Notes: a model not told the origin generated them from the sequence alone. A stretch of DNA of 64,000 bases from Faecalibacterium sp. An122 (GCF_002160895.1 NZ_NFLL01000010.1:1-64000), one strand, 5' to 3'. Positions 14,271 through 23,254 are shown, numbered from the stretch's first letter. Numbers and translations: made by a program.

Positions 14271-16166
14271 ATGAACGCCAAGCAAAAGAAGATGCTGTAC
14301 CGGATCATCGCGGCGGCGGTGCTGCTGGTTGTGCTGCAGCTGCTGCCGGCGACGCCGGTGCCGGTGGGGGTGCTGTATCTGGTTCCCTATCTGGTGGTGG
14401 GCGGGGACGTCCTGCGCAAGGCCATCAAGGGCATCCAGAACCGCCAGCCCTTTGACGAATGCTTCCTGATGGCAGTGGCCACCGTGGGCGCCTTCGCCCT
14501 GGGGGAGTACATGGAAGGCTGCGCCGTCATGCTGTTCTATCAGGTGGGCGAACTGTTCCAGGCGGTGGCCGTGGGCAAGAGCCGCCGGAGCATTGCGGCC
14601 CTGATGGATATTCGGCCCGACTACGCCAACCTGGAGCAGCCCGACGGCACCCTGGAACAGGTGGACCCCGACGAAGTGGAGGTTGGGTCGGTGATTGTGG
14701 TGCAGCCCGGCGAGCGGGTGCCCATCGACGGCGTGGTGGTGGAGGGCACCTCCACCCTGAACACCGCGGCCCTCACCGGTGAGAGCCTGCCCCGGGACGC
14801 CAAAGCCGGGGATGATGTGATTTCGGGCTGTGTCAACCTCAGCGGCGTGCTGCGGGTCCGCACCACCCGGGAGTTTGGGGAGTCCACCGTCTCCCGGATT
14901 CTGGACCTGGTGGAAAACTCCAGCATGAAGAAGGCCCGCACCGAGAACTTCATCACCCGGTTTGCCCGGGTGTATACCCCGGCGGTCTGCTACAGCGCCC
15001 TGGCCCTGGCGGTGCTGCCGCCTCTGGTGCTGATGCTGCTGGGCCAGCCCGCACAGTTTGGGGACTGGGTCTACCGGGCCCTCACCTTCCTGGTCATCTC
15101 CTGCCCCTGTGCCCTGGTCATCTCGATTCCCCTGAGCTTTTTCGGGGGCATCGGCGGAGCCAGCACCTGCGGCATTCTGGTGAAGGGCTCCACCTATCTG
15201 GAAGAGCTGTCCCGCACCAAAATCGTGGTCTTTGACAAGACCGGCACCCTGACCCGGGGCGTCTTTGAGGTCACCGGGGTCTACCCTGCCGACGGCGGGG
15301 ACCGGGATTCCCTGCTGGAGACCGCCGCCCTGGCCGAGAGCTATTCCAAACACCCCATCTCCCAGAGCCTGAAACAGGCCTTTGGCAGAGAGCTGGACCC
15401 GGCCCGTGTGTCGGACGTGGAGGAGCTGGGCGGCTATGGCATCACCGCCCGGGTGGACGGCCGGAATGTGGCGGTGGGCAATGCCCGCCTGATGGCCAAA
15501 CTGGGCCTGACCCCCACCCCGCCGGAACAGACCGGCACCGTGATTTATCTGGCCGTCGATGGCGCTTACGCCGGCGCGGTGGTGATTTCGGATGTCCTCA
15601 AGCCCACCGCCGCCAAGGCCATTGCGGGCCTGAAACGGGCCGGCGTCCGCCGCACCGTCATGCTCACCGGCGATACCGAGCCGGTGGCCAAATCGGTGGC
15701 GGATCAGCTGGGCATCACCGAATACCATGCGGGCCTGCTGCCCGAGGATAAGGTCAACCGGGTGGAATCCCTTCTGGCCGAAAAAGGCCCCCGGGAGAAT
15801 CTGGCTTTCGTGGGTGACGGCATCAACGACGCGCCGGTGCTGTCCCGGGCGGATCTGGGCATCGCCATGGGCGCTCTGGGCTCGGATGCCGCCATTGAGG
15901 CGGCGGACATCGTCCTGATGGACGACGACCCCGCCCGCATCGCCCTGGCCATGGACATTTCCCGCCGCACCGTGCGGATTGTCTATCAGAACATCGTCTT
16001 TGCCCTGGCGGTCAAGGCCGCCTGCCTGCTGCTGGGCGCTCTGGGCCTGGCCGGGATGTGGCTGGCCATCTTCGCCGACGTGGGCGTCATGGTGCTGGCC
16101 GTCCTCAACGCCACCCGCGCCCTCTATACCCGGGATCTGGTCCGCCGCAACGGCCTGAAATCCTGA
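14271..16166 (+). CDS. P1B-type Zn/Cd(/Pb)-exporting ATPase
   Basis: 631-residue P-type ATPase for metal export across the cell membrane. The translocation motif is Cys278-Pro-Cys280 (ISCPCALVISIP), phosphorylation site Asp322 (DKTGTLT), ATP-site HP motif YSKHPIS, hinge LTGDTEP and GDGINDAPVL (about 515-524). The last helices carry VKAAC and FADVGV, the Lys and Asp typical of the Zn/Cd subgroup (P1B-2). The usual N-terminal HMA domain is missing and is supplied by the separate 73-residue protein. ATG 14271 follows AAAAGGAGG; the frame runs further upstream through the repeat-rich spacer but has no good start there. Last gene of the operon, closed by the terminator at 16199. Confidence 0.93.
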   Translation: MNAKQKKMLYRIIAAAVLLVVLQLLPATPVPVGVLYLVPYLVVGGDVLRKAIKGIQNRQPFDECFLMAVATVGAFALGEYMEGCAVMLFYQVGELFQAVAVGKSRRSIAALMDIRPDYANLEQPDGTLEQVDPDEVEVGSVIVVQPGERVPIDGVVVEGTSTLNTAALTGESLPRDAKAGDDVISGCVNLSGVLRVRTTREFGESTVSRILDLVENSSMKKARTENFITRFARVYTPAVCYSALALAVLPPLVLMLLGQPAQFGDWVYRALTFLVISCPCALVISIPLSFFGGIGGASTCGILVKGSTYLEELSRTKIVVFDKTGTLTRGVFEVTGVYPADGGDRDSLLETAALAESYSKHPISQSLKQAFGRELDPARVSDVEELGGYGITARVDGRNVAVGNARLMAKLGLTPTPPEQTGTVIYLAVDGAYAGAVVISDVLKPTAAKAIAGLKRAGVRRTVMLTGDTEPVAKSVADQLGITEYHAGLLPEDKVNRVESLLAEKGPRENLAFVGDGINDAPVLSRADLGIAMGALGSDAAIEAADIVLMDDDPARIALAMDISRRTVRIVYQNIVFALAVKAACLLLGALGLAGMWLAIFADVGVMVLAVLNATRALYTRDLVRRNGLKS

Positions 16167-16198
16167 TCCCCTGCCCCATCCGCATTCTGAAACAACAC

Positions 16199-16244
16199 AG
16201 CGCCCCGGAGGCATCCCAAACGGATGCGCCCCGGGGCGCTTTTT
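16199..16244. terminator. Bidirectional terminator
   Basis: Stem AGCGCCCCGG/CCGGGGCGCT with inner GCATCC/GGATGC and a TTTTT tail. It ends the metal operon and also faces the minus-strand YwaF-like gene. Confidence 0.85.
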
Positions 16245-16254
16245 GCGTGCAGAA

Positions 16255-17010
16255 TCAGATTTTTTTCCGCCGTTTGCGGAGCAGGTCCGCCGCCGTCCAG
16301 GGCAGGTACAGGACCGCCCAGACCGCGAAGACAATCAGCAGCAGGCCCAGAATGTAGGCGGGACCAAACAGCTGTTCGATGACCTTCAAAGCGGCGTTGC
16401 CGTAGGAACCCCGCAGAAACATAAAGTTGGTGTCCAGGAAATGGTTGCAGAGGGCCGCGGCGGCGGTGTCCAGCGCCAGCACCCCAAAGACCGCCGGCAG
16501 CCGCCGGACGCTGGGCCGGAACCCGCCTCCCAGCAGCAGAACCGGGTACAATACCAGCATGATGTGGACGGTGCTGGAATGAAGATGCATCACGTTCCAC
16601 AGGGGCAGGGCCTGCCAGGAGGGAAACAGCAGAGCCGCCAGCGCCCCCGGCAGACAGAGGGCGTAGAGCACCTCGGCGGCGATGGGGTTGGGCCGCAGGG
16701 TGTACCACAGACAGATGAACAGGTTGATGCTGCACAGATGAAAGGGCAGAAACTGCCAGACGAACTGGCCGGTGGCCAGAGCGGAAACGTCTTTCAGCAG
16801 TTCGTCGGCCAGCAGCAGAAGGGTCAGAACGGCCAGCACCCGCCGCCGTCCCCGGTCCCCCAGCCGCCGGAACCCGAAAAAGCCCGCCGTGCACAGAACC
16901 GCGCACAGTCCCAGCCAAAAGAGATGCACCGGGCCGAACAGGGCAAAGGACTTGTAATCCCCGCCCCGCAGCTGGAGCATGGTGTCGATGGTGTCCCAGA
17001 ATGGAGACAT
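16255..17010 (-). CDS. YwaF/TP0381-family integral membrane protein
   Basis: 251-residue protein with about seven membrane helices. Family-like signatures are WQFLPFHLCSINLFICL, HLHSSTVHIMLVLYP and LDTNFMFLRG, matching the TIGR02206/YwaF (TMEM164-related) group, whose biochemical role is unknown. Start ATG 17010 follows GGGAAGGGCAC. It lies 24 bp after the asparaginase gene on the same strand, so the two are likely co-transcribed. Confidence 0.82.
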   Translation of the reverse strand: MSPFWDTIDTMLQLRGGDYKSFALFGPVHLFWLGLCAVLCTAGFFGFRRLGDRGRRRVLAVLTLLLLADELLKDVSALATGQFVWQFLPFHLCSINLFICLWYTLRPNPIAAEVLYALCLPGALAALLFPSWQALPLWNVMHLHSSTVHIMLVLYPVLLLGGGFRPSVRRLPAVFGVLALDTAAAALCNHFLDTNFMFLRGSYGNAALKVIEQLFGPAYILGLLLIVFAVWAVLYLPWTAADLLRKRRKKI

Positions 17011-17034
17011 AGTGCCCTTCCCCCTCCCGGACGA

Positions 17035-18042
17035 TCAGTGATAGAAGGTGTCGAAGTTGATCTGGCGATAGAATTTTTCCTGCAGCTCCTGGAAGTGGTC
17101 GCACTTCTGGGCCAGCAGCCACATGCTCTTGGTGATGACGGCCTCGATGGTCATGTCGTGGGCTTCCAGGAAGGCAAACTGATCCTTGACCCGGCGGCCC
17201 ACCTCGTAGATGCCCACGTCGCTGCCCTCGTAGGTGACCTGGGTGGTCATAATCAGCACCTTGTGGGTGTCCTCGTACCGGCCCAGACCCCGGGCAAAGC
17301 CCTCCATCAGGGATTCCGGGATGCCGCCGGCGCCAAAGCTTTCCACAATCACGCAGTCGTACAGTTGAAAAATTGCCGGCAGCAGATCGGGCCGCATGCC
17401 GGGGGTCAGTTTCAGCAGAAAGACCCGCTGGTCCAGGGCGTGGCTGAACTGGACCGGCCCTTCGGGCAGCGGGGTCTGGATGTAGTGGACCAGCCGGTCC
17501 CCCTGGACCTGGGCCAGATGGGGGAAATTCACCGATGCAAAGGCGTCGTAGCTGATGGTCTTGTTTTTCTTGGCCCGGGTGCCGGCAATGACCAGGCCCC
17601 CGAACACCACCATCACCCCGTGGCTGCGGGGATCCAGCGCACAGATGACGCTGTCCCGCAGGTTCTTTTTGGCGTCGGTGATCTCGTTGGAAATGGGCTG
17701 CTGGGAGCCGGTGAGGATGATGGGCTTGGCCGCGTTCTGGACCAGATAGCTCAGCGCCGCCGCCGTGTAGGCCAGGGTGTCGGTGCCGTGGCAGAGGATG
17801 AAGCCGTCGTAGCGGTCGTAGTTTTCTTCGATGGCCCGGGCCATGTCCAGCCAGTGGGCGGGGCTCATGTCGGTGCTGTCGATGCTGCACAAGGCCAGGG
17901 TGTCGGGCTGGCACAGCTTGGCCAGACCCGGAAGATGGGCCAGCAGTTCCCCGCTGGAAAGCACCGGCCGCAGGCCCTGCGGGGTCCGCACACAGGCAAT
18001 GGTGCCGCCGGTGGTAATAAACAGAATTTTCTTTAAACTCAT
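17035..18042 (-). CDS. ansA: L-asparaginase (type I-like, cytosolic)
   Basis: 335-residue asparaginase, which hydrolyses asparagine to aspartate and ammonia. N-terminal FITTGGTIACVRTPQGL supplies the first catalytic Thr and ILCHGTDTLAYTAAALSYL the second Thr-Asp pair; the ILTGSQQPISN and VVFGGLVIAGTRAKKN blocks are also family-typical. There is no signal peptide, so it is the intracellular type. ATG 18042 follows GGAGGC; the frame continues upstream but lacks support. First gene of a pair with the YwaF-like protein. Confidence 0.93.
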   Translation of the reverse strand: MSLKKILFITTGGTIACVRTPQGLRPVLSSGELLAHLPGLAKLCQPDTLALCSIDSTDMSPAHWLDMARAIEENYDRYDGFILCHGTDTLAYTAAALSYLVQNAAKPIILTGSQQPISNEITDAKKNLRDSVICALDPRSHGVMVVFGGLVIAGTRAKKNKTISYDAFASVNFPHLAQVQGDRLVHYIQTPLPEGPVQFSHALDQRVFLLKLTPGMRPDLLPAIFQLYDCVIVESFGAGGIPESLMEGFARGLGRYEDTHKVLIMTTQVTYEGSDVGIYEVGRRVKDQFAFLEAHDMTIEAVITKSMWLLAQKCDHFQELQEKFYRQINFDTFYH

Positions 18043-18189
18043 AGAGTGCCTCCGTGATATTGGATCCCGTCCAGTATAGCACAAACCGGCCCGCTGGTGT
18101 GTAAAATTTCCTGGGAAAGTCCCCGCCTTGCTTTTTGGTCCGGGGTGCGGTATCATGAGGGCATCCAAACCAACGACGGGAGGTGCGCT

Positions 18190-19320
18190 GTGAAAAAGAG
18201 CAAAAAGAATGTCCTGGGCAAACTTTTGACCTGGGTTTTGATCCTGCTGCTGGGCATGGCGGCGGGCTATCTGGGGGCCTCGCTGGCGGCCGAAATCGGG
18301 ATGGCGTCCGACGCCCTGCCCTTCCTGATTCTGGGTCTGCTGGCAGGCTTTTTCATCCAGATTATTCTCCACGAGGGCGGACATCTGGTGTTCGGCCTGG
18401 CCACAGGCTACGGCTTTGTGTCCTTCCGGGTGGGCAGCCTCATGCTGATCCGCCGGGACGGCCGGTTCCAGTGGTGCCGCTACCGCCTGTCGGGCACCGG
18501 CGGCCAGTGCCTTCTCGCCCCGCCTCCCTGGCGGGAGGAAGGGTTCCCGGTGTTCGCCTACAATCTGGGCGGACCGCTGATCAATTTTGTGTCGGTGCTG
18601 CTGTGCGGGGCGCTGGTGGTATTGTTCCGCCGGAGCAGCCCGGCACTGGCCTGCATCTGGATCGGAATCGGCCTGGCGGGTCTGTATCTGGGCCTGGTGA
18701 ACGGCATTCCCCTCAAGATCAGCGGGATGCCCAACGACGGCTACAACGCCCTGCATCTGGGAAAAGATCCGGTGAGCCGGCGGGCCTTCTGGGCCCAGCT
18801 GGCCATCAACGCGGCCCAGATGGAAGGCCGGCGGCTGCGGGATATCCCCGAAGAATGGTTTATTCTGCCGGGGGATGCAGGCCCCGACGACCCCATGAAA
18901 GGGGCGGTGTGGGTGTACCGGTACAGCCGGCTGGTGGATCAGGGCCGCTATGAGGAGGCCTCCGCCCTGCGGGAACAGCTGCTGCAGGAGAACGGCAAAC
19001 TGGCCGCCGTCCATCAGTATGCACTGCAGGCAGACCAGGGCCTTTTCGACCTGATGGATGGCCGCATCAGCCAGGGGCTGGACATTCTGGGCAGCTCTGA
19101 GATCAAGGCGTTTTGCCGCCAGATGAAGGGCAACCCGGGGATTGTGCTGGTGCAGTATGCGGCGGCCCGTGCCGCCGGCAAAACCCAGGAGGCGGACCGC
19201 CTCCGGGCCCGGCTGGAAAAGGACCTGGATGCCTGGCCCTACCCCGGGGACGCCGACGCCACCCGGGAACTGCTGGCCCGGGTGGAGGACCGGCTGGCCA
19301 GCGCGGCGGAAAAGGAATAA
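18190..19320 (+). CDS. M50 (site-2-type) membrane metalloprotease with C-terminal helical domain
   Basis: 376-residue protein. The membrane core carries the zinc motif ILHEGGHLVFGL (HExxH, about residues 61-65) and a later NGIPLKISGMPNDGYNAL segment that supplies the conserved Asp ligand. Four to five helices are predicted. The C-terminal 170 residues are soluble and helical (SRLVDQGRYEEASALREQLL), TPR-like in feel. Start GTG 18190 is favoured by GGGAGGT 4-10 bp upstream; no ATG fits. Site-2 proteases cleave membrane-embedded anti-sigma factors or signal peptides, but no such partner is adjacent. A TTGCTT/TATCAT promoter is plausible near 18130-18156. Confidence 0.85.
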   Translation: MKKSKKNVLGKLLTWVLILLLGMAAGYLGASLAAEIGMASDALPFLILGLLAGFFIQIILHEGGHLVFGLATGYGFVSFRVGSLMLIRRDGRFQWCRYRLSGTGGQCLLAPPPWREEGFPVFAYNLGGPLINFVSVLLCGALVVLFRRSSPALACIWIGIGLAGLYLGLVNGIPLKISGMPNDGYNALHLGKDPVSRRAFWAQLAINAAQMEGRRLRDIPEEWFILPGDAGPDDPMKGAVWVYRYSRLVDQGRYEEASALREQLLQENGKLAAVHQYALQADQGLFDLMDGRISQGLDILGSSEIKAFCRQMKGNPGIVLVQYAAARAAGKTQEADRLRARLEKDLDAWPYPGDADATRELLARVEDRLASAAEKE

Positions 19321-19416
19321 AAAGGGCCGGTTTGTAAGTCAGTTACAGACCGCGGGCGGAAAATGTGCCATACTTATTTAGAAGAGAAAACAACGATACC
19401 CAGGAGGAACAAGGAT

Positions 19417-20289
19417 ATGGCGAATGTGGTGATTATTGGTTCGGGTCCGGCGGGCATTTCCGCCGCGCTGTATACGGCGCGTGCCGGGGTGGATACCACC
19501 GTCCTGACCAAAGGCCCCGGGTCGCTGGCCCGGGCCGAGGGCATCGAGAATTATTACGGCGTGCCGGGTAGCATCTCGGGCGCCGAGCTGGAGCGCCGGG
19601 GCATCGAGGGCGCCAAGGAAGTGGGGGTCAAGTTTGTGGAGGCCGAGGCCGTGGGCCTGACCTTCACCGACAAGCTGACGGTGGAGACCCTCAGCGGAGA
19701 GTATCCCGCCGACGCGGTGATTCTGGCCACCGGTGCGTCCCGCACCGCGCCGCCGGTGCCGGGCCTGAAGGACCTGGAAGGCCGCGGCGTGAGCTACTGC
19801 GCCACCTGCGACGCCTTTTTCTACCGCGGCAAGGATGTGGCGGTGATGGGCAGCGGCGAATACGCCCTGCATGAGGCCTCGGCCCTGCTGCCTCTGGCCA
19901 AGAGCGTCACCCTGCTGACCGGCGGCGCTGAGCTGACCGCCCAGTTCCCCCCGGAAATCACCGTCCGCACCGAAAAGGTGGAGGCCATTCTGGGCCAGGG
20001 CAAGGTGTCCGGCGTCCGGCTGGCCGGCGGCGAGGAACTGCCCCTGGATGGCGTCTTTATCGCCCTGGGCGTGGCGGGCAGCACCGCCCTGGCCCGCAAG
20101 ATGGGCGCCGAAGTGGACGGCAACAAGATTGTGGTGGATGCCAACATGATGACCACCATTCCCGGCCTGTTTGCCGCCGGCGACTGCACCGGCGGCCTGC
20201 TGCAGGTGGCGAAGGCGGTGTATGAGGGGGCCGTGGCCGGCAACGAGGCCGCCAAGGCCCTGCGAAAGGGCGGTTTCTATGGAGCGTAA
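19417..20289 (+). CDS. Thioredoxin-reductase-like FAD disulfide oxidoreductase
   Basis: 290-residue flavoprotein of the low-Mr thioredoxin reductase family. FAD site VIIGSGPAGISAALYTARAG, redox-active Cys128-Cys131 (YCATCDAFFY) and C-terminal FAD motif PGLFAAGDCTGG are present. The NADPH side is unusual: VMGSGEYALHEA stands in for GGGDSA, and the HRRxxxR clamp is not visible (LLTGGAEL there). It may therefore use another donor, as ferredoxin- or flavin-linked clostridial variants do. ATG 19417 follows AGGAGGAAC. It overlaps the start of a Crp/Fnr gene by 11 bp. Confidence 0.85.
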   Translation: MANVVIIGSGPAGISAALYTARAGVDTTVLTKGPGSLARAEGIENYYGVPGSISGAELERRGIEGAKEVGVKFVEAEAVGLTFTDKLTVETLSGEYPADAVILATGASRTAPPVPGLKDLEGRGVSYCATCDAFFYRGKDVAVMGSGEYALHEASALLPLAKSVTLLTGGAELTAQFPPEITVRTEKVEAILGQGKVSGVRLAGGEELPLDGVFIALGVAGSTALARKMGAEVDGNKIVVDANMMTTIPGLFAAGDCTGGLLQVAKAVYEGAVAGNEAAKALRKGGFYGA

Positions 20290-20998
20290 AGAAGCAGAGG
20301 ACAAAGGCTGCCTGGCCTGCTGCTTTCCCTTTTGGGACAAGCTGACGGCGGAACAGCAGGATTTTCTGTGCCGGTTTGCACGTCCGGTCCATTACGACAA
20401 GGGGGCCCACGTCCACAGCCCCACCGAAAACTGTGTGGGCATTCTGCTGCTGCGTTCGGGCCAGCTGCGGGCCTACCTCCTGTCGGAGGAGGATGGCCGG
20501 GATGTGACATTGTACCGGCTGTTTGCGGGGGATGTCTGCATCCTGTCCGCCTCCTGCGTGCTGGATTCGGTGACCTTTGACGTCCACATCGACGCCGAGG
20601 AACCGGTGGAGGCCTACTGCATCGGCGCCGGCGCCTTCAAGCGGGTGATGGATGAGAACATCTACGTCCGCTGCTATGCCTATCAGATGACGGCCGAGAG
20701 CTATTCTGAGACCATGTGGGCCATGCAGCAGATTCTGTTCATGAGCGCCGACCGGCGCCTGGCCATTTTCCTCACCGACGAGCTGGCCAAGACCGGCGGC
20801 AATGACCTGCGGATGACCCACGACCAGATTGCCCGCTATATGGGTAGCGCCCGGGAAGTGGTGAGCCGGATGCTGAAATATTTCGCCCAGGAAGGGCTGG
20901 TCAAGCTCTGGCGCGGCGGCCTGACGGTGCTGGATAAACCCCGGCTCCAGAAGCTGGCCCGGGGCGAGGCCGGCAGCCGCCCCCGCCGCAGGCAATAA
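20279..20998 (+). CDS. Crp/Fnr-family transcription regulator with N-terminal Cys cluster
   Basis: 239-residue regulator with a cyclic-nucleotide-like beta-roll (VGILLLRSGQLRAYLLSEEDGRDVTLYRLFAGDVCIL) and a C-terminal Crp helix-turn-helix (MTHDQIARYMGSAREVVSRMLKYFAQEG). Cys11, Cys14 and Cys15 form an N-terminal CxxCC group that differs from the FNR iron-sulfur pattern but could be redox-active. Start ATG 20279 overlaps the oxidoreductase gene, so the two are translationally coupled; a redox-sensing role is inferred. Followed by a strong terminator. Confidence 0.88.
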   Translation: MERKEAEDKGCLACCFPFWDKLTAEQQDFLCRFARPVHYDKGAHVHSPTENCVGILLLRSGQLRAYLLSEEDGRDVTLYRLFAGDVCILSASCVLDSVTFDVHIDAEEPVEAYCIGAGAFKRVMDENIYVRCYAYQMTAESYSETMWAMQQILFMSADRRLAIFLTDELAKTGGNDLRMTHDQIARYMGSAREVVSRMLKYFAQEGLVKLWRGGLTVLDKPRLQKLARGEAGSRPRRRQ

Positions 20999-21035
20999 CA
21001 AAAAACAATCCGGGCATCGTCCCGCTCCTTTCGGG

Positions 21036-21065
21036 CAGGCCCCCGCCTTTCGAGGCGGGGGCCTG
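21036..21065 (+). terminator. Terminator after the Crp/Fnr gene
   Basis: Perfect 12-bp stem CAGGCCCCCGCC/GGCGGGGGCCTG with a TTTCGA loop. The T-tail is short (TTCTG). Confidence 0.7.
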
Positions 21066-21153
21066 TTCTGCGTCTGCCGCAGGAAAAAGGGTTTGCAAAT
21101 CCATTTTCCCGGCGGTACAATGGGGAAAAATGAGGAAAGGCGCGTGATGTCGG

Positions 21154-22485
21154 ATGATGACCCATGGATCAAAGCCCGCCCTGTGGGAAGCGGTTCCCGT
21201 TCTGCGGGCATCGGGACAGCCGGGCGCCCCGGGCACCCAGCTGGCTCTGGTGGAGGGCTGCCCCTGGGGGCCGGCGGTGTCCCGGGTGCTTCTGGTGCTG
21301 CCTAGGCCGGTTTGCAGCGATTCGGTGACGGCGGACCGGTTCCAGGTGTGGGAGGAAAAGGAAGCTTTTGATAAGGCCGAGCCGGTCCCGGCCCGGATGT
21401 TGTCCAGAACCCGGCGGACCGTCCGGCAGGCGGCCGCCGTGACGGCCGCCGGGGCCCCGACCCGTCAGGATAGCCCCTATATTCTTCTGACTCTGGCGGT
21501 GAGCCCGGCAGAGGGCTGCCCCTTCTGTTTCAATCCCCTGACCCAAAAGGCGGACTGGTGCGATCCCTACCGCCTGACAGTGACCCTCACCGCTCCCCTG
21601 TCCACCCCGGAAGGAAAACCGCTGGACCATCTGGAACTGGACCCGGAGCCCTCCATGGGGGTGCCCTGCCTGGCGGGAGTCCGGCTGGATGGGGTGTTCA
21701 CCGGTTCCGGGGGCCATACCCTGCACTATGCCTTCTATGGGCTGGACCACCCCGCCGGAGAAAAGCATCCGCTGGTGATCTGGCTCCACGGCACCGGCGA
21801 GGGCGGCACAAACCCGGCGGTGGCGGCGCTGGGCAATCAAGTGTCGGCCCTCTGGGGCGAGACCTTCCAGAAGGAAATGGGCGGGGCCTATGTTCTGGCT
21901 CCCCAGACCCCCACTTACTGGATGCAGTACACCGAAAAGGGCGACTGGAAGGACAACCCCGGGGTGTCCTCGGTGTACCATCAGGATTTGATGGAGCTGA
22001 TCCGGGCCGTCCTGGCGGAATACCCCGACATCGACCGCGACCGCGTGACGGTGGGCGGCTGCTCCAACGGCGGTTACATGACCATGGACCTGGTTCTGGA
22101 TGACCCGTCCCTTTTTGCGGCGGCCTATCCCATCTGTGAGGCCTACCGCGACGCCGGCATCTCTGACCGGCAGCTGAAAGCGCTGGCGGAATCCGGCCTG
22201 CCCCTCTGGTTTGTCTATGCGGAAAACGACCCCATCGTTCCTCCGGCGGCCCACGCCGCCCCCACCATCCGGCGGCTGCGGGCCATGGGGGCTGACCTCC
22301 ACGCCACCGTCCTGCCCAAAGTGGTGGATGAAACCGGCCTTTATACCCGGCCGAACGGCTCCCCGTATGAGTACAACGGACATTTCAGCTGGGTGTATTT
22401 CTTCCAGGGCCTGTGCACCGACGGCGGCGAAAGCCTGTGGCCCTGGCTGGCCCGGCAGAACCGGAGCGGGCGAAACAAGATATAA
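21154..22485 (+). CDS. PHB-depolymerase-type esterase
   Basis: 443-residue protein. The first 190 residues are a beta-rich domain of unclear family; the rest is an alpha/beta hydrolase: HPLVIWLHGTGEGGTN (oxyanion region), VTVGGCSNGGYMTMDL (nucleophile Ser), FVYAENDPIVP (Asp) and YNGHFSWVYF (His). Relatives are extracellular or cytosolic esterases active on acylated polysaccharides and polyesters. No signal peptide is apparent. Two adjacent ATGs at 21154/21157 have AGGAAAGG upstream. A small membrane protein gene follows after 35 bp. Confidence 0.8.
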   Translation: MMTHGSKPALWEAVPVLRASGQPGAPGTQLALVEGCPWGPAVSRVLLVLPRPVCSDSVTADRFQVWEEKEAFDKAEPVPARMLSRTRRTVRQAAAVTAAGAPTRQDSPYILLTLAVSPAEGCPFCFNPLTQKADWCDPYRLTVTLTAPLSTPEGKPLDHLELDPEPSMGVPCLAGVRLDGVFTGSGGHTLHYAFYGLDHPAGEKHPLVIWLHGTGEGGTNPAVAALGNQVSALWGETFQKEMGGAYVLAPQTPTYWMQYTEKGDWKDNPGVSSVYHQDLMELIRAVLAEYPDIDRDRVTVGGCSNGGYMTMDLVLDDPSLFAAAYPICEAYRDAGISDRQLKALAESGLPLWFVYAENDPIVPPAAHAAPTIRRLRAMGADLHATVLPKVVDETGLYTRPNGSPYEYNGHFSWVYFFQGLCTDGGESLWPWLARQNRSGRNKI

Positions 22486-22520
22486 CCCCCTGAACGTCAC
22501 CAGACGAAAGGAGCGCGGCA

Positions 22521-22784
22521 ATGGACATCAAAGAGAAACTTCAAACGCTTTCCCGTTATGGGGTCGAGCTTTTGCTGCTGGCTGCCTGGGCGGTGCTGAT
22601 GTTTTTTCCCGGGTGGGCGGACACGAGAGGATTTCAAATTTTTCTGGCGGTTTCCATTGCCTGCGCCGTGATCCATTCGCTGTGCAGGAAACAGTTTTTC
22701 CCCGGGCAGAACATCAGCAGAGCGGAGAAAACCGCGGCGGCTTGTTTGATCGCGGCGCTTTTTCTTAGGCTGGTGTTTTTCTGA
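22521..22784 (+). CDS. Small membrane protein, unknown
   Basis: 87 residues with two or three hydrophobic segments (VELLLLAAWAVLMFFPGWA, IFLAVSIACAVIHSLC, ACLIAALFLRLVFF). I do not recognise the family. A good RBS (AAAGGAG) precedes ATG 22521. It follows the esterase gene closely and may share its message. Confidence 0.65.
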   Translation: MDIKEKLQTLSRYGVELLLLAAWAVLMFFPGWADTRGFQIFLAVSIACAVIHSLCRKQFFPGQNISRAEKTAAACLIAALFLRLVFF

Positions 22785-22811
22785 GAGGGGGAGGCAAATT
22801 TTATTTTGGTT

Positions 22812-23072
22812 CGCCGCCCTGTTCAAGTCGGGCTTGGCCACCGCTTCGCTGCACAAAAAAGCAAAAACGCCCGGCGGGATACGCCGGACGTTTTGTTTTT
22901 AGTGGGCCAGCCAGGACCACCCGCGGGCTAAAAACGGTCCACAGGACCGTTTTTGCGAGCTGCGGCTCGCCGCCCTGTTCAAGTCGGGCTGGCCACCGCT
23001 TCGCTGCACAAAAAAGCAAAACGCCCGGCGGGGTACGCCGGACGTTTTGTTTTTTGGTGGGCCAGCCAGGAC
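22812..23072. repeat. 106-bp direct repeat carrying the tRNA 3' end and terminator
   Basis: Copies at 22812-22917 and 22968-23072 differ at only a few positions. Each contains a stem CGCCCGGCGG..CCGCCGGGCG-type hairpin that, read on the minus strand, is followed by a T-run (a tRNA terminator). Each ends in the last 16 nt of the tRNA. The left copy therefore carries a 16-nt tRNA remnant. Between them is another terminator-like stem, AAAACGGTCC/GGACCGTTTT (22931-22954). No gene lies here. Confidence 0.8.
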
Positions 23073-23131
23073 TTGAACCCGGGACCAAGCGGTTATGAGC
23101 CGCCAGCTCTGACCAACTGAGCTACTGGCCC
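23055..23131 (-). tRNA. tRNA-Met (anticodon CAT)
   Basis: 77 nt including encoded CCA (23055-23057). Acceptor GGGCCAG pairs with CTGGCCC. The D-arm GAGC..., anticodon stem GGCGG/CCGCT-type with loop CTCATAA, and T-arm with GGTTCAAGTCC are all visible. Anticodon CAT means elongator Met, or Ile if the C is lysidinylated. It lacks the unpaired C1:A72 initiator hallmark because position 1 is G paired to C. Confidence 0.92.
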
Positions 23132-23184
23132 GCAAATGCTTTGCATATGCTGTAACAGGCGGTTTGCAGTGCACTAATAAAATT

Positions 23185-23213
23185 ATTATAGCAGATTTGT
23201 GCTCAAATGAAAA
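23185..23213 (-). promoter_or_regulatory. Promoter of the tRNA
   Basis: Minus strand: -10 TATAAT (23185-23190), 17-bp spacer, weak -35 TTTTCA (23208-23213), about 54 bp before the tRNA 5' end. Confidence 0.5.
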
Positions 23214-23254
23214 GACTTTGGCTCGATTTCGCTCTGTGGAAAAAGCGCACATAA

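Noticed and set aside
13446-16334. 962-residue minus-strand frame opposite the metal-efflux operon
   Set aside because: It is antisense to three clear genes; GC-rich codon bias leaves the opposite frame open. No family resemblance.
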